From: Actinopolymorpha alba DSM 45243
Lineage (GTDB): Bacteria > Actinomycetota > Actinomycetes > Propionibacteriales > Actinopolymorphaceae
Assembly (NCBI RefSeq): GCF_000373925.1
Contig: NZ_KB892753.1
Coordinates: 32,957-96,956, forward strand
Length of the DNA stretch: 64,000 bases
Direction: 5' to 3'
The translations under genes were made by a program, and so were the position numbers. Shown piece after piece: positions 24,860 through 34,278 of the stretch. Under the pieces are notes generated by a model, which saw nothing but the letters and a program-made list of their open reading frames with translations, ran no database searches and was not told the DNA's origin. The stretch's first letter is position 1. Every line of letters begins with the position of its first letter.

Positions 24860-25285
24860 CGCCGTTTCCGTTCCGGGCCCGTCCGGTGTGTTGGCGAGCC
24901 GTCCCCCGAGATCGCTGGCCTCTCTTTCGTCGCATTCCTATCGCACCGGAGGGGGCAGCTTCGAGCGGATTCCGGCGTACGGACGTCTTGCCCGATCCCG
25001 GACTCTGTCCGGCCGCGTCACGAGCCGTCGACGCTCTATGAAGTCGTACGATTACTTTCCGTTGGCAACGCGAGCCTCCGGTAGGTGTCGCCATCCCGGT
25101 CTTTGTGGATAGCCTGTGGAAAGACTGTGGATGTTGCGCAATTCGGCGCGGACGCACCCCGACCCCAGGTGCGAGATCGGGCCGCCTGCCGGTACCGTTG
25201 ACCTACGAGCAGATGAGACCGTGAGCCCGCGGGCACGCGTGTAATGCGTGTTGCCCCGGTTTATGTTGTGCGAGGGGGTCGACCC
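24860..25285. other. 426-base divergent gap before the DUF3073 gene
   Basis: No gene is supported. It holds three phased DnaA-box-like words (25104-25133) and the leader of the DUF3073 gene, with a GAGGGGG ribosome-binding site. A short inverted repeat CACGC / GCGTG is near 25235-25250. No clear -35/-10 pair could be assigned. Confidence 0.6.
25104..25133 (-). promoter_or_regulatory. Three phased DnaA-box-like sites
   Basis: TGTGGATA, TGTGGAAA and TGTGGATG begin at 25104, 25115 and 25126, exactly 11 bases apart. Read on the minus strand they are TATCCACA, TTTCCACA and CATCCACA, each close to the DnaA box core TATCCACA. All three face the same way on the same helix side. Confidence 0.5.
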
Positions 25286-25501
25286 ATGGGGCGCGGCCGT
25301 GCTAAGGCCAAGCAGACGAAGGTCGCCCGGGAGCTGAAGTACCGCACCCACGACACCGACCTCGACGCGCTGCAGCGAGAGCTGTCGAGTCGACAGGACG
25401 GCGCGAATGGTGATATTCGCGCAGAGCAGGACGACCCCGACGAAGAGCCTGACGAAGACGGGGCCGACGAGGATCAGCAACGCATCGCACGTCACCGCTG
25501 A
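25286..25501 (+). CDS. DUF3073-family protein
   Basis: 71 residues starting MGRGRAKAKQTKVARELKY, the hallmark of DUF3073, a small conserved actinobacterial protein with a basic N-terminus and a very acidic C-terminus (DDPDEEPDEDGADEDQQ). Its function is unknown; the charge pattern suggests nucleic-acid or ribosome contact, which is inference. In Streptomyces it also neighbours purM. ATG 25286 is preceded by GAGGGGG. Confidence 0.9.
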   Translation: MGRGRAKAKQTKVARELKYRTHDTDLDALQRELSSRQDGANGDIRAEQDDPDEEPDEDGADEDQQRIARHR

Positions 25502-25525
25502 CCTCATCAGCAGTAGACGTCGCGG

Positions 25526-26602
25526 TCAGCTCCGTCCGTAGCTACCCGCGAGATGCGCCGAACCCTCACCTGCGAACACGCTTCCGGCGATCCAAGCGTG
25601 GATGCCGCGGTTGGCGAGGATGCCGACCGCGGCATCGGCGTCCCTGGGATCCACCATCGCGAGCATGCCCACCCCCATGTTGAAGGTGCGCTCGAGTTCC
25701 GCCTGCTCGACACCACCCAGTTCACCGAGCAGGGAGAAGACCCGCGGCGGCGACCAGGTTGACCGGTCGAGTGCGACCTCGAGGCCGGCCGGCACGACCC
25801 GAGCGGTGTTCGCCGCGAGCCCACCACCGGTGATGTGCGCCATCGCGTGCACGCCGGTCTCGCGGGCGAGCGCGAGGCAGTCCTTGGCGTAGACCCGGGT
25901 GGGCTCGAGCAACTCCTCGCCGAGCGTCCGACCGAAGTCGTCCACGTGGCGGTCGAGGGTCCAGCCAGCCTCGCGGATCACATGGCGTACCAGCGAATAG
26001 CCGTTGGAGTGCAACCCGGACGAGGCCATCGCCACCACCACGTCGCCGGCGCGTACCCGATCAGGGCCGAGCACCTCGTCGGCCTCGACGACGCCGGTCG
26101 TCGCACCTGCCACGTCGTACTCGTCCGGCTCCAGCAGACCCGCGTGCTCGGCGGTCTCGCCGCCGATGAGCGCACAGCCGGCCACCACGCAGGCCTCGGC
26201 GATGCCCTTGACGATCTGGGCGATGCGTTCGGGCACGACCTTGCCGCAGGCGATGTAGTCGGTGAGGAACAGCGGCTCCGCCCCACACACCACCAGGTCG
26301 TCGACCAGCATCCCGATCAGGTCGAAGCCGATCGTGTCGTGCTTGTCGAGCGCCTGGGCGATCGCGACCTTGGTGCCGACGCCATCCGTCGAGGTGGCGA
26401 GCAGTGGACGGCGGTACGACCGGAGAGCCGAGGCGTCGAAGAGCCCGGCGAAGCCGCCCACACCCCCGACCACCTCCGGCCGGCGGGTCTTCTCGATCCA
26501 GTCCCGCATCAGGGCAACGGCCCGGTCACCGGCCTCGATGTCGACCCCGGCCTCGGCGTACGACGCCCCACGACCTCGGGAGGCCCCCATCGACTCGGTC
26601 AC
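25526..26602 (-). CDS. purM: Phosphoribosylformylglycinamidine cyclo-ligase
   Basis: This 358-residue AIR synthetase closes the imidazole ring in purine synthesis using ATP. Diagnostic parts: SYAEAGVDIEAGD at the N-terminus, GGFAGLFD, STDGVGTKVAIA, DDLVVCGAEPLFLTDYIA and IGGETAEHAG, and GLHSNGYSLVR. GTG 26602 has AAAGGA about 11 bases upstream and gives the normal length; ATG 26587 is five codons later. It follows purF by 53 bases and is surely in the same operon. It is convergent with the DUF3073 gene. Confidence 0.96.
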   Translation of the reverse strand: MTESMGASRGRGASYAEAGVDIEAGDRAVALMRDWIEKTRRPEVVGGVGGFAGLFDASALRSYRRPLLATSTDGVGTKVAIAQALDKHDTIGFDLIGMLVDDLVVCGAEPLFLTDYIACGKVVPERIAQIVKGIAEACVVAGCALIGGETAEHAGLLEPDEYDVAGATTGVVEADEVLGPDRVRAGDVVVAMASSGLHSNGYSLVRHVIREAGWTLDRHVDDFGRTLGEELLEPTRVYAKDCLALARETGVHAMAHITGGGLAANTARVVPAGLEVALDRSTWSPPRVFSLLGELGGVEQAELERTFNMGVGMLAMVDPRDADAAVGILANRGIHAWIAGSVFAGEGSAHLAGSYGRS

Positions 26603-26655
26603 GTCACGGTGTCCTTTCTGCGGCGTACGGGACAGCACGCCCGGGCCACGCCCGG

Positions 26656-28137
26656 TCACTGGCGGGGTGCCGCGACCTCGAGCTGGAACTTGCCCAGGCG
26701 GGCGGACTCGGGAATCTCGACCGGGTAGCTGCCGTCGAAACAGGCCCGACACAGCTGGCTGGCCGGAACCATGCTGGCTTCCGTGAGCTCCTCGAGCGAG
26801 ATGAAGCCGAGAGAGTCAGCGCCGATCGACGCGCAGATCTCCGCCACGCTCTGCTCGGCCGCGATCAGCTCGGAGGGGGACGCGAAGTCGATGCCGTAGA
26901 AGCACGGCCACTTGACCGGCGGGCTGGAGATCCGGACGTGCACCTCGCGGGCACCGGCCTCTCGCAGCATCCGCACCAGCGCCTGCTGGGTGTTGCCGCG
27001 CACGATGGAGTCGTCGACCATCACCAGGCGCTTGCCCTCGATGACCTCGCGCAGGGGGTTGTACTTCAGCCGGATGCCGAGCTGACGAAGGGTCTGGCTG
27101 GGTTGGATGAACGTCCGGCCGACGTAGCTGTTCTTGACCAGGCCGTGGCCGTATGGGATGCCGCTCTCCTCGGCGTACCCGATCGCCGCCGGTGTCGCCG
27201 ACTCCGGGACCGGGATGACGAGGTCGGCGTCCACGGGGAAGTCCCGCGCCAGCCGGCGTCCCACCTCGACCCGGGTCGCATGCACTGACTGGCCGGAGAT
27301 CTTGGTGTCAGGACGGGCCAGGTAGACGAACTCGAACAGGCAGCCCTTCGGCTCGGGCGACGCGAACCGGCGGGACCGGATGCCGTCCCCGTCGATCGCC
27401 ACGATCTCGCCGGGCTCCACCTCGCGGACGAACGTCGCGCCCACGATGTCGAGAGCGGCGTTCTCGCTGGCCACGACCCAACCGCGCGCGAGCTCGCCGA
27501 TCACCAGCGGCCGGATGCCCTGCGGGTCGCGGGCGGCGTACAACGTGCCCTCGTCCATGAAGACCAACGAGAAGGCGCCCCGGAGCTCGACGAAGACCTC
27601 GGCGGCCGCGTCGATCAGCGGCCGATCGGGGTACGTCGCGAGCAGGCGGGTGATCAGGCCCGTGTCGGTCGACGCGCCCTTGTCGCCCACCGGCTCGAAC
27701 AGGCTGGTCTCGACCGAGCGCTTCGCAGCGAGCTCGACGAGGTCGCCGCTGTTGGTGAGGTTGCCGTTGTGGGCGAGCGCCACCCCGCCGACCGCAGTGG
27801 ACCGGAACGTCGGCTGGGCGTTCTCCCAGACGCTCGATCCGGTGGTCGAGTAGCGGCAGTGGCCGACCGCGAGGTGCCCTGAGAGCGACTCGAGGATCGC
27901 TTCGTCGAACACCTGGGACACCAGACCCATGTCCTTGTAGACCAGGATCTGTCGACCGTTGCCTACCGCGATGCCCGCTGACTCCTGTCCGCGGTGTTGC
28001 AACGCGTAAAGACCAAAATAGGTAAGCTTCGCGACCTCTTCCCCTGGAGCCCAGACACCGAAGACGCCACATGCGTCCTTGGGTCCTTTGTCTTCGGGGT
28101 GAGGGTCATGGGAGAGCAGTCCGTCGCCACCCGGCAC
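26656..28137 (-). CDS. purF: Amidophosphoribosyltransferase
   Basis: 493 residues. It makes 5-phosphoribosylamine from PRPP and glutamine, the first committed step of purine synthesis. A short propeptide precedes the catalytic Cys23 (KDACGVFGVW), as in the Bacillus-type, iron-sulfur-containing enzyme; the glutaminase part has YALQHRGQESAG and HNGNLTNS, and the PRPP loop is MVDDSIVRGNTQ near 365. GTG 28137 is chosen from the propeptide; no Shine-Dalgarno is seen, and TACACT ends 6 bases upstream, suggesting a leaderless mRNA. It is divergent from a serine hydrolase gene. Confidence 0.95.
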   Translation of the reverse strand: MPGGDGLLSHDPHPEDKGPKDACGVFGVWAPGEEVAKLTYFGLYALQHRGQESAGIAVGNGRQILVYKDMGLVSQVFDEAILESLSGHLAVGHCRYSTTGSSVWENAQPTFRSTAVGGVALAHNGNLTNSGDLVELAAKRSVETSLFEPVGDKGASTDTGLITRLLATYPDRPLIDAAAEVFVELRGAFSLVFMDEGTLYAARDPQGIRPLVIGELARGWVVASENAALDIVGATFVREVEPGEIVAIDGDGIRSRRFASPEPKGCLFEFVYLARPDTKISGQSVHATRVEVGRRLARDFPVDADLVIPVPESATPAAIGYAEESGIPYGHGLVKNSYVGRTFIQPSQTLRQLGIRLKYNPLREVIEGKRLVMVDDSIVRGNTQQALVRMLREAGAREVHVRISSPPVKWPCFYGIDFASPSELIAAEQSVAEICASIGADSLGFISLEELTEASMVPASQLCRACFDGSYPVEIPESARLGKFQLEVAAPRQ

Positions 28138-28143
28138 GGTTCG

Positions 28144-28149
28144 AGTGTA
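28144..28149 (-). promoter_or_regulatory. Putative -10 element TACACT of purF
   Basis: On the minus strand TACACT ends 6 bases before the GTG start; a leaderless purF-purM transcript is implied. Confidence 0.45.
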
Positions 28150-28212
28150 ACCAGACGCCTCCAAACCACCCGACGGCGCGGTCTCCCGAAGGCGTCGCCA
28201 GGGGTACGGCAC

Positions 28213-28218
28213 TACCCT
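28213..28218 (+). promoter_or_regulatory. Putative -10 element TACCCT of the serine hydrolase gene
   Basis: TACCCT ends 7 bases before ATG 28226 and no ribosome-binding site is seen, as at other leaderless starts in this window. Confidence 0.4.
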
Positions 28219-28225
28219 GGCGCGC

Positions 28226-29680
28226 ATGTCGCTTCCGCCTGACCAGTCGCTCCAGCCCGCATCGGCCGCCGGCGCGGCGCCGCCTGCCGAGAGCCCTTCG
28301 GGACCCGCGGCAGGGGTGCTCCCCACGACCGCGCACGAGCTGCTCCGCCGGGTCGCGCGGGAGCAGGCGGACGGGCGAGCTCCCGCGCTGGTCGCCGGCG
28401 TCCTGCGTTCCGGAGCGCTCGTCTGGGACGGCGCGCGCGGCCGGGCGGGCCAGTCCGCGCCGGACACCGACACGCAGTCGCGGATCGGGTCGATCACCAA
28501 GACCTTCACAGCGGTCCTCGTGGCCAGGCTTCGCGACGAGGGGCGGTTGGACTTTTCCGACCCGCTCGAACGCCACGTACCCGGCACCCCACTGGGCGAC
28601 CGGACGCTGGCGCAGCTGCTGTCACATACCTCCGGCGTCCAGGCGGAGAGCGACGGCCCGTGGTGGGAGCGCACGCCCGGAGCCGCCTGGCCCGGCCTGG
28701 CCGCCACCCTGACCGACGCCACGCTCAGGCACGAAGCGGGCCGGCGCTTCCACTACTCCAACGTCGGCTTCGCGGCGCTGGGCGAGGTCGTCGCCCGCCA
28801 CCGCGGGCGCTCCTGGTGGGAGGCGCTCGCTGAGGAGGTCCTGGCTCCGCTGGAGCTGCGACGGACGACGTACCACCCGCAGGCTCCGCACCTGTCCGGC
28901 TTCGCGGTGCACCCGTGGGCAGACCTGCTGCTGCCGGAGCCCGCCCATGACGCCGGCGCGATGGCTCCCGCCGGGCAGCTGTGGTCGACGATCACCGACC
29001 TGTCCCGCTGGGCGGCGTTCCTTGCCGGCGACACCGGTGACGTCCTCGACCCCGACACGCTGGCCGAGATGCGGGAGCCGATCACCGTCGACCGGGCGCC
29101 CACCTGGACCTCGGGGTACGGGCTCGGCTGGCAGGTCCTCAAGGTCGACGGGCGGACTCTTGTCGGGCATGGCGGCTCGATGCCCGGCTTCCTCGCTGGC
29201 CTCTACGTCGACGTCGAGGATGAGCTCGGCGCGGTCGCGCTCGCCAACACGACTTCCGGTATCAACCCGGTCGCGCTCGGCAGCGATCTGATCAGCATCG
29301 TCGCCGAGCGCGAACCAAGGTTGCCGGCCGAGTGGGCTCCGGTGGCGTCCCTGCCTGAGAGTGTGTTCGACATCCTCGGCGGGTGGCACTGGGGGCCAGC
29401 GGCGTACGTCCTGCGCGTTCGCGGCACCGGCGAGCTCGAACTCGGCCCGATGGGGAACGCCGGGCGGGCGTCGCGCTTTCGACCGAACGCCGATGGCACG
29501 TGGACCGGACTCGACGGCTACTACGCGGGCGAGACGCTCGAGGTCGTACGGCGGCCGGATGGCAGCGTGAGCCACCTCAACCTCGCGACGTTCGTCTTCA
29601 CCCGCAAGCCGTACGACCCGAGCACGCCGATCCCGGGCGGGGTCGACGAGGCGGGATGGTCGGGCACCGCCGGTCTCTGA
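28226..29680 (+). CDS. Serine hydrolase, beta-lactamase/DD-peptidase (class C) family
   Basis: 484 residues with the three active-site motifs of the class-C beta-lactamase-like family: S89-I-T-K92 (SxxK), Y177-S-N179 and H315-G-G317. The C-terminal 130 residues form an extra beta domain as in many actinobacterial esterases/peptidases of this family. There is no obvious signal peptide, so a cytoplasmic esterase or peptidase is more likely than a beta-lactamase. It ends one base before a convergent small gene. Confidence 0.88.
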   Translation: MSLPPDQSLQPASAAGAAPPAESPSGPAAGVLPTTAHELLRRVAREQADGRAPALVAGVLRSGALVWDGARGRAGQSAPDTDTQSRIGSITKTFTAVLVARLRDEGRLDFSDPLERHVPGTPLGDRTLAQLLSHTSGVQAESDGPWWERTPGAAWPGLAATLTDATLRHEAGRRFHYSNVGFAALGEVVARHRGRSWWEALAEEVLAPLELRRTTYHPQAPHLSGFAVHPWADLLLPEPAHDAGAMAPAGQLWSTITDLSRWAAFLAGDTGDVLDPDTLAEMREPITVDRAPTWTSGYGLGWQVLKVDGRTLVGHGGSMPGFLAGLYVDVEDELGAVALANTTSGINPVALGSDLISIVAEREPRLPAEWAPVASLPESVFDILGGWHWGPAAYVLRVRGTGELELGPMGNAGRASRFRPNADGTWTGLDGYYAGETLEVVRRPDGSVSHLNLATFVFTRKPYDPSTPIPGGVDEAGWSGTAGL

Positions 29681-29681
29681 C

Positions 29682-30050
29682 CTACCCGTCTGGGATGCTC
29701 GCAGATCGCTGGCGCGGCGCCATGCGGTGCTCACGGGCGAGCACCGTGCGCGCCCGCAGGCACATGGCCGCGACCGCCTCGGCCTGGCGTTCGTCTTCGT
29801 TGCTCAACACGTGGGAGTGGGCAGGGTCGGCGAAGGCACCGATGGCGCGCATGAGGATGCTCCACTGCGGATGCGGCAGGGTCCCTTCGAGGTCGGTCAT
29901 TCCGTCGGCACGCTCCTCCACGGTGGCGTACCGTGCGAGGATCGCGGTGCCAGCCAGCGCCAGCGCCTGCAGGCCGGCCTGACCAAGGGCGACGGGGTCG
30001 ATCTCGGCCAGCGAGCCGGAGATCGATGAGCTTGAGTGGTTCGAAAGCAT
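29682..30050 (-). CDS. Hypothetical protein
   Basis: 122 residues, soluble, Ala-rich and predicted helical, with no motif I recognise. The frame is convergent with the serine hydrolase (1-base gap) and has coding-type GC bias. TAGCGT ends 6 bases before ATG 30050, the leaderless layout seen at other genes here, which adds support. It may be a small regulator or partner; function unknown. Confidence 0.6.
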   Translation of the reverse strand: MLSNHSSSSISGSLAEIDPVALGQAGLQALALAGTAILARYATVEERADGMTDLEGTLPHPQWSILMRAIGAFADPAHSHVLSNEDERQAEAVAAMCLRARTVLAREHRMAPRQRSASIPDG

Positions 30051-30056
30051 GTTCGA

Positions 30057-30062
30057 ACGCTA
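30057..30062 (-). promoter_or_regulatory. Putative -10 element TAGCGT of the 122-residue hypothetical gene
   Basis: Minus-strand TAGCGT with a 6-base spacer to the ATG. No ribosome-binding site at normal distance. Confidence 0.35.
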
Positions 30063-30134
30063 GCAGCTTTGTCCGCCTCCACGCCATCCCTCGCCGAGGT
30101 TCGGACGGTCCCAGTTCGGGGGAGGCGAGGGGTT

Positions 30135-30707
30135 ATGACGAAGACGCAGGAATCCGCACGGACGTTGATGCCGCGCGCCGCGCGGGTGTTCAGCGACCGG
30201 GTCCACGGCGTGCCCGCCAATCAGTGGACCGGGTCCACGCCGTGCACCGAGTGGACCGTTCGCGATCTGGTCAATCACCTGGCCTCAGAACACCTGTGGG
30301 CACCGCACATCCTGGGGGGCGAGACCATCGAGCAGGTCGGCGATCGTTACGACGGCGACGTCCTGGGAACCGACCCGGTGGCCACCTGGGACGCGGCGAT
30401 CGCGGACTCGCTGGCCGCGTGGGCGCGTACGTCCGACGACGCGCAGGTCCATCTCTCCTTCGGCGACACGAGCGCCGAAGAGTACGCCGAGCAGATGCTG
30501 TTCGACCTCGCCGTCCATGCGTGGGACCTGGCTCGGGGCGCAGGACTCGACGAGCGTCTCGATCCGGTGGTCGTCCGGCACGTGTGGGCGTACGCCTCCG
30601 AGGCCGTACCCCAGTGGCAGGGCACCCCGATGATGGCGCCGCCGGTGCCGATCAAGTCGGACGACCAGCAGGACAAGCTGATCGCGCTGACCGGCCGCCG
30701 TCCGTGA
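30135..30707 (+). CDS. TIGR03086-type metal-binding protein (DinB / maleylpyruvate-isomerase-like)
   Basis: 190 residues in the mycothiol-dependent maleylpyruvate isomerase / DinB four-helix fold: [28 protein letters not shown] near residues 25-55 includes the first metal His, and [14 protein letters not shown] supplies the others. Proteins of this type use mycothiol or a divalent metal in thiol transfer and detoxification. ATG 30135 has GGAGGCGAGGGG upstream. It sits just before tdh (19-base gap), possibly one transcript. Confidence 0.8.
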   Translation: MTKTQESARTLMPRAARVFSDRVHGVPANQWTGSTPCTEWTVRDLVNHLASEHLWAPHILGGETIEQVGDRYDGDVLGTDPVATWDAAIADSLAAWARTSDDAQVHLSFGDTSAEEYAEQMLFDLAVHAWDLARGAGLDERLDPVVVRHVWAYASEAVPQWQGTPMMAPPVPIKSDDQQDKLIALTGRRP

Positions 30708-30726
30708 CGACCAGGACAGGTCCACG

Positions 30727-31752
30727 ATGCGCGCGCTGGTGAAGGCCAAGCCGGAGCCGGGCCTGTGGCTGGAGGACGTGCCCGACCCCACCCCCGGCAC
30801 CGGCGAGGTCCTCATCGAGGTGCTGCAGACAGGTATCTGCGGGACCGATCTCCACATCGTCGCGTGGGACGAGTGGGCCCAGGCGCACATTCCCACGCCG
30901 CTGGTCGTCGGCCACGAGTTCGTCGGGCGGATCGTCGCGCTCGGCGCGGGCGTGGACGATCTCACGGTCGGTGACCTCGTGGGCGGCGAGGGGCACCTGG
31001 TGTGCGGGCGTTGCCGCAACTGCATGGCTGGCCGGCGACACCTGTGTGCCCGTACCGAAGGGGTCGGTGTCACCCGGGCCGGGGCGTTCGCGGATTACCT
31101 CACGTTACCCGCCACCAACGTCTGGAAGCATCGGCCGGACATCGACCTTGACGTGGCCACGATCTTCGACCCGTTCGGGAACGCCGTTCACACCGCTCTG
31201 ACCTTTCCGGTCCTCGGAGAGGACGTCCTCATCACCGGCGCCGGTCCGATCGGGATCATGGCGGCCGCGGTGGTCCGCCACGCCGGGGCGAGGTACGTCG
31301 TCATCACCGACGTCAACGACTATCGGCTCGAACTCGCCAGCAAGGTCGGCGTCACCGTCGCCGCCAACACCGGGCGTACCACGTTGGCGCGGGTCCATCA
31401 GGACCTCGGCATGAAGGAAGGCTTCGACATCGGTCTGGAGATGTCGGGGAACTCGCAGGCACTCCCGGCGATGGTCGAGGCGATGGCGCACGGCGGACGG
31501 ATCGCGGTTCTTGGCCTGCCGTCCGGCGACATCAGCATCGACTGGAGCCGGGTCGTCCTGCACATGTTGACGATCAAGGGGATCTACGGCCGGCAGATGT
31601 TCGAGACGTGGTACGCGATGTCAGTGCTCGTCCAGGAAGGCCTCGACATCACACCGGTCATCACGCACAGGTTCCGTGCGGAAGAGTACGAGCAGGCGTT
31701 CAGGACGGTGCGGGAAGGCCTTTGTGGCAAGGTGATCCTGGACTGGACGTAA
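30727..31752 (+). CDS. tdh: L-threonine 3-dehydrogenase
   Basis: 341 residues, zinc medium-chain dehydrogenase. Catalytic zinc ligands Cys38 (GICGTD), His63-Glu64 (GHEF); structural zinc Cys93, 96, 99 and 107; NAD fold [13 protein letters not shown]. The sequence [10 protein letters not shown] and FETWYAM are typical of Tdh rather than other alcohol dehydrogenases. It converts threonine to 2-amino-3-oxobutyrate, the substrate of the next gene product, so the pair forms the threonine-to-glycine pathway. AGGACAGG precedes the ATG. Confidence 0.95.
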   Translation: MRALVKAKPEPGLWLEDVPDPTPGTGEVLIEVLQTGICGTDLHIVAWDEWAQAHIPTPLVVGHEFVGRIVALGAGVDDLTVGDLVGGEGHLVCGRCRNCMAGRRHLCARTEGVGVTRAGAFADYLTLPATNVWKHRPDIDLDVATIFDPFGNAVHTALTFPVLGEDVLITGAGPIGIMAAAVVRHAGARYVVITDVNDYRLELASKVGVTVAANTGRTTLARVHQDLGMKEGFDIGLEMSGNSQALPAMVEAMAHGGRIAVLGLPSGDISIDWSRVVLHMLTIKGIYGRQMFETWYAMSVLVQEGLDITPVITHRFRAEEYEQAFRTVREGLCGKVILDWT

Positions 31753-31849
31753 CGTGGACAGTCCTGGGCTCATCTCCCCCGGCCGATCCTTCACTTGTCG
31801 CCGAATCGGTGCGAGTCGGATCAGGTAAAGGCTCTTAAGAAGGGACGAG

Positions 31850-33031
31850 ATGTTCGACGGCATGCGTGACCACCTGCGTGCGGAACTCGCGGAAATCCGC
31901 GCGGGCGGCCTCTACAAGGCGGAACGCCCACTCACCACACCCCAACGCGCCGTGGTCGGGGTCTCCGGTGATCGGGAGGTGCTGAACCTCTGCGCCAACA
32001 ACTATCTCGGCCTGGCCGACCATCCCTCGCTCGTCGCGGCCGCGCAAGCCGCCCTTGACGACTGGGGATTCGGGATGGCGTCCGTACGCTTCATCTGTGG
32101 TACGCAGGAACTCCACAAGACTCTCGAACGCCGGATCTCCGAGTTTCTCGGCACCGAGGACACCATCCTTTACAGCTCATGCTTCGACGCCAACACAGGG
32201 CTTTTCGAAACACTGCTCGGCTCCGACGACGCGATCATCTCCGACGCCCTCAACCACGCGAGCATCATCGACGGCGTACGCCTGTGTAAGGCGCGCCGAT
32301 TCCGATACCAGAACCGCGATCTGGCCGATCTCGAAGCCCAACTGCAGAAGGCATCCGGCGCGAGATTCCGGATGATCGCCACCGATGGGGTGTTCTCCAT
32401 GGACGGCTATCTCGCGCCGCTTGACCAGATCTGTGAGCTGGCCGAAAGGCACGGTGCGCTGGTCATGGTGGACGACTCCCACGCGGTCGGATTCGTCGGC
32501 CCGCGCGGCCGGGGTACACCCGAACTTCACGCCGTCGCCGACCGGGTCGACATCATCACCGGGACCTTGGGGAAGGCGCTCGGTGGGGCGAGTGGTGGCT
32601 ATACGAGCGGCCGGGCCGAAATCATCGAACTTCTGCGCCAGCGGTCACGGCCGTACCTTTTCTCGAATTCCCTCGCGCCGGCGATCGCGGCCGCGTCGAT
32701 CCAGGCGTTCGATCTTCTCGATTCCTCCGACGAACTCCGCGAACGGCTCCGCGACAACACCGCGTTCGTCCGGAATCGCCTTCTCCAGTTAGGTTTTGAC
32801 GTACTCCCGGGCGAGCATCCAATCATCCCGGTGATGTTCGGGGACGCGGCACTGGCTGGCCGGATGGCCGACGCACTGCTCGACCTCGGGATCTATGTGA
32901 CGGCGTTCTCCTACCCTGTGGTCCCGCACGGCGCGGCGCGGATCCGCACGCAGATGTCCGCGGCACACAGCCTGGACGACCTCGAGCGAGCGGCGGCCGC
33001 GTTCGCCAAAGCCCGCGACACAGTGGGCTAA
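31850..33031 (+). CDS. kbl: Glycine C-acetyltransferase (2-amino-3-ketobutyrate CoA ligase)
   Basis: 393 residues, alpha-oxoamine synthase family. PLP Lys242 in [25 protein letters not shown] and [16 protein letters not shown] are family signatures, and [10 protein letters not shown] holds the PLP-binding Asp/His. It splits 2-amino-3-oxobutyrate with CoA to glycine and acetyl-CoA. It follows tdh by 97 bases with its own AAGAAGGGA ribosome-binding site. Its stop overlaps the convergent cysN stop by four bases. Confidence 0.95.
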   Translation: MFDGMRDHLRAELAEIRAGGLYKAERPLTTPQRAVVGVSGDREVLNLCANNYLGLADHPSLVAAAQAALDDWGFGMASVRFICGTQELHKTLERRISEFLGTEDTILYSSCFDANTGLFETLLGSDDAIISDALNHASIIDGVRLCKARRFRYQNRDLADLEAQLQKASGARFRMIATDGVFSMDGYLAPLDQICELAERHGALVMVDDSHAVGFVGPRGRGTPELHAVADRVDIITGTLGKALGGASGGYTSGRAEIIELLRQRSRPYLFSNSLAPAIAAASIQAFDLLDSSDELRERLRDNTAFVRNRLLQLGFDVLPGEHPIIPVMFGDAALAGRMADALLDLGIYVTAFSYPVVPHGAARIRTQMSAAHSLDDLERAAAAFAKARDTVG

Positions 33032-34278
33032 TCGGCGGCGACGATCATGCCGGCGCCAACGGTGACGTTGGTGGCCGCGTCGATCAGGATGAACCCGCCC
33101 GTCAACCGGTTACGGGCGTACTCGTCCACAAACAACGGCTGCGCGACCCGAAGGTCGACCCGGCCGATCTCGTTGAGCCCGAGTTGGTCAGCCTGCTCAT
33201 CTCGGTGCAGGGTGTTGACGTCGAGGCGGTAGTGCAGCTTCTTGACGATCGCCTTCGCCGTCCGCGTCGTGTGCTTGATGTAGAGGCGCTGACCGGGCCG
33301 CAGCGGCTGGTCGATCATCCAGCTCACCATGGCGCAGACGTTCTGGGCGACCACCGGCTTGTTGAAGGGCCGGCAGATCAGGTCGCCGCGCGAGACGTCA
33401 AGATCGTCGGCCAGGAGCACCGTCACCGACATCGGTGGGTACGCCTCCTTGATCGGTCCGTCAGCGGTCTCGATCCGCTCGACCCGCGAGGTCATCCCCG
33501 AAGGAAGGACCATCACCTCGTCGCCGGGCTTGAGCACACCGCCCACGATCTGGCCGGCGTACCCGCGATAGTCGTGGAAGTCGTTGGACTGCGGGCGGAT
33601 GACGTACTGCACCGGCAGGCGTACGTCGACGAGGTTACGGTCGCTCGCGACATGGACGTTCTCGAGGTGGTGGAGCAGCGAGGGTCCGTCGTACCACGGC
33701 ATGTTGGCCGACCGCTCGACGACGTTGTCGCCCTCCAGCGCCGAGATCGGGACCACCTGCAGGTCGGGGATCGTCAGCTTGGTGGCGAAGCCGACGAACT
33801 CCTCCCGGATCCGCTCGAAGACCCCCTGGTCGTAGTCGACGAGGTCCATTTTGTTGACGCACAGGACCAGGTGCGGCACCCGCAGGAGCGAGACCAGGAA
33901 CGCGTGCCGGCGGGTCTGCTCGACCAGGCCGATGCGGGCGTCGACGAGCACCAGGGCAAGGTCGGCGTTGGAGGCGCCGGTGACCATGTTGCGGGTGTAC
34001 TGGATATGGCCGGGCGTGTCCGCGATGATGAACTTCCGCTTGGGAGTCGCGAAATAGCGGTAGGCCACGTCGATCGTGATGCCCTGCTCGCGTTCGGCGC
34101 GGAGCCCGTCGGTGAGGAGGGCCAGATTGGTGTATTCGAAGCCCTTGTCCCGGCTGGTCCGCTCGACCGCCTCGAGCTGGTCTTCGAAGATCGCCTTCGA
34201 GTCGTAGAGCAGCCGCCCGATGAGCGTGCTCTTGCCGTCGTCGACGGACCCCGCCGTCGCGAAGCGCAGGAGGTCCAT
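33028..34278 (-). CDS. cysN: Sulfate adenylyltransferase subunit 1 (GTPase)
   Basis: 416 residues, EF-Tu-like GTPase: P-loop GSVDDGKST at 9-17, [13 protein letters not shown] (G3) and NKMDLVDYD (G4), followed by two beta-barrel domains. It drives ATP sulfurylase (CysD) by GTP hydrolysis in the first step of sulfate assimilation. There is no APS kinase (CysC) fusion. It overlaps the cysD stop by one base (TGATG). Confidence 0.95.
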   Translation of the reverse strand: MDLLRFATAGSVDDGKSTLIGRLLYDSKAIFEDQLEAVERTSRDKGFEYTNLALLTDGLRAEREQGITIDVAYRYFATPKRKFIIADTPGHIQYTRNMVTGASNADLALVLVDARIGLVEQTRRHAFLVSLLRVPHLVLCVNKMDLVDYDQGVFERIREEFVGFATKLTIPDLQVVPISALEGDNVVERSANMPWYDGPSLLHHLENVHVASDRNLVDVRLPVQYVIRPQSNDFHDYRGYAGQIVGGVLKPGDEVMVLPSGMTSRVERIETADGPIKEAYPPMSVTVLLADDLDVSRGDLICRPFNKPVVAQNVCAMVSWMIDQPLRPGQRLYIKHTTRTAKAIVKKLHYRLDVNTLHRDEQADQLGLNEIGRVDLRVAQPLFVDEYARNRLTGGFILIDAATNVTVGAGMIVAAD

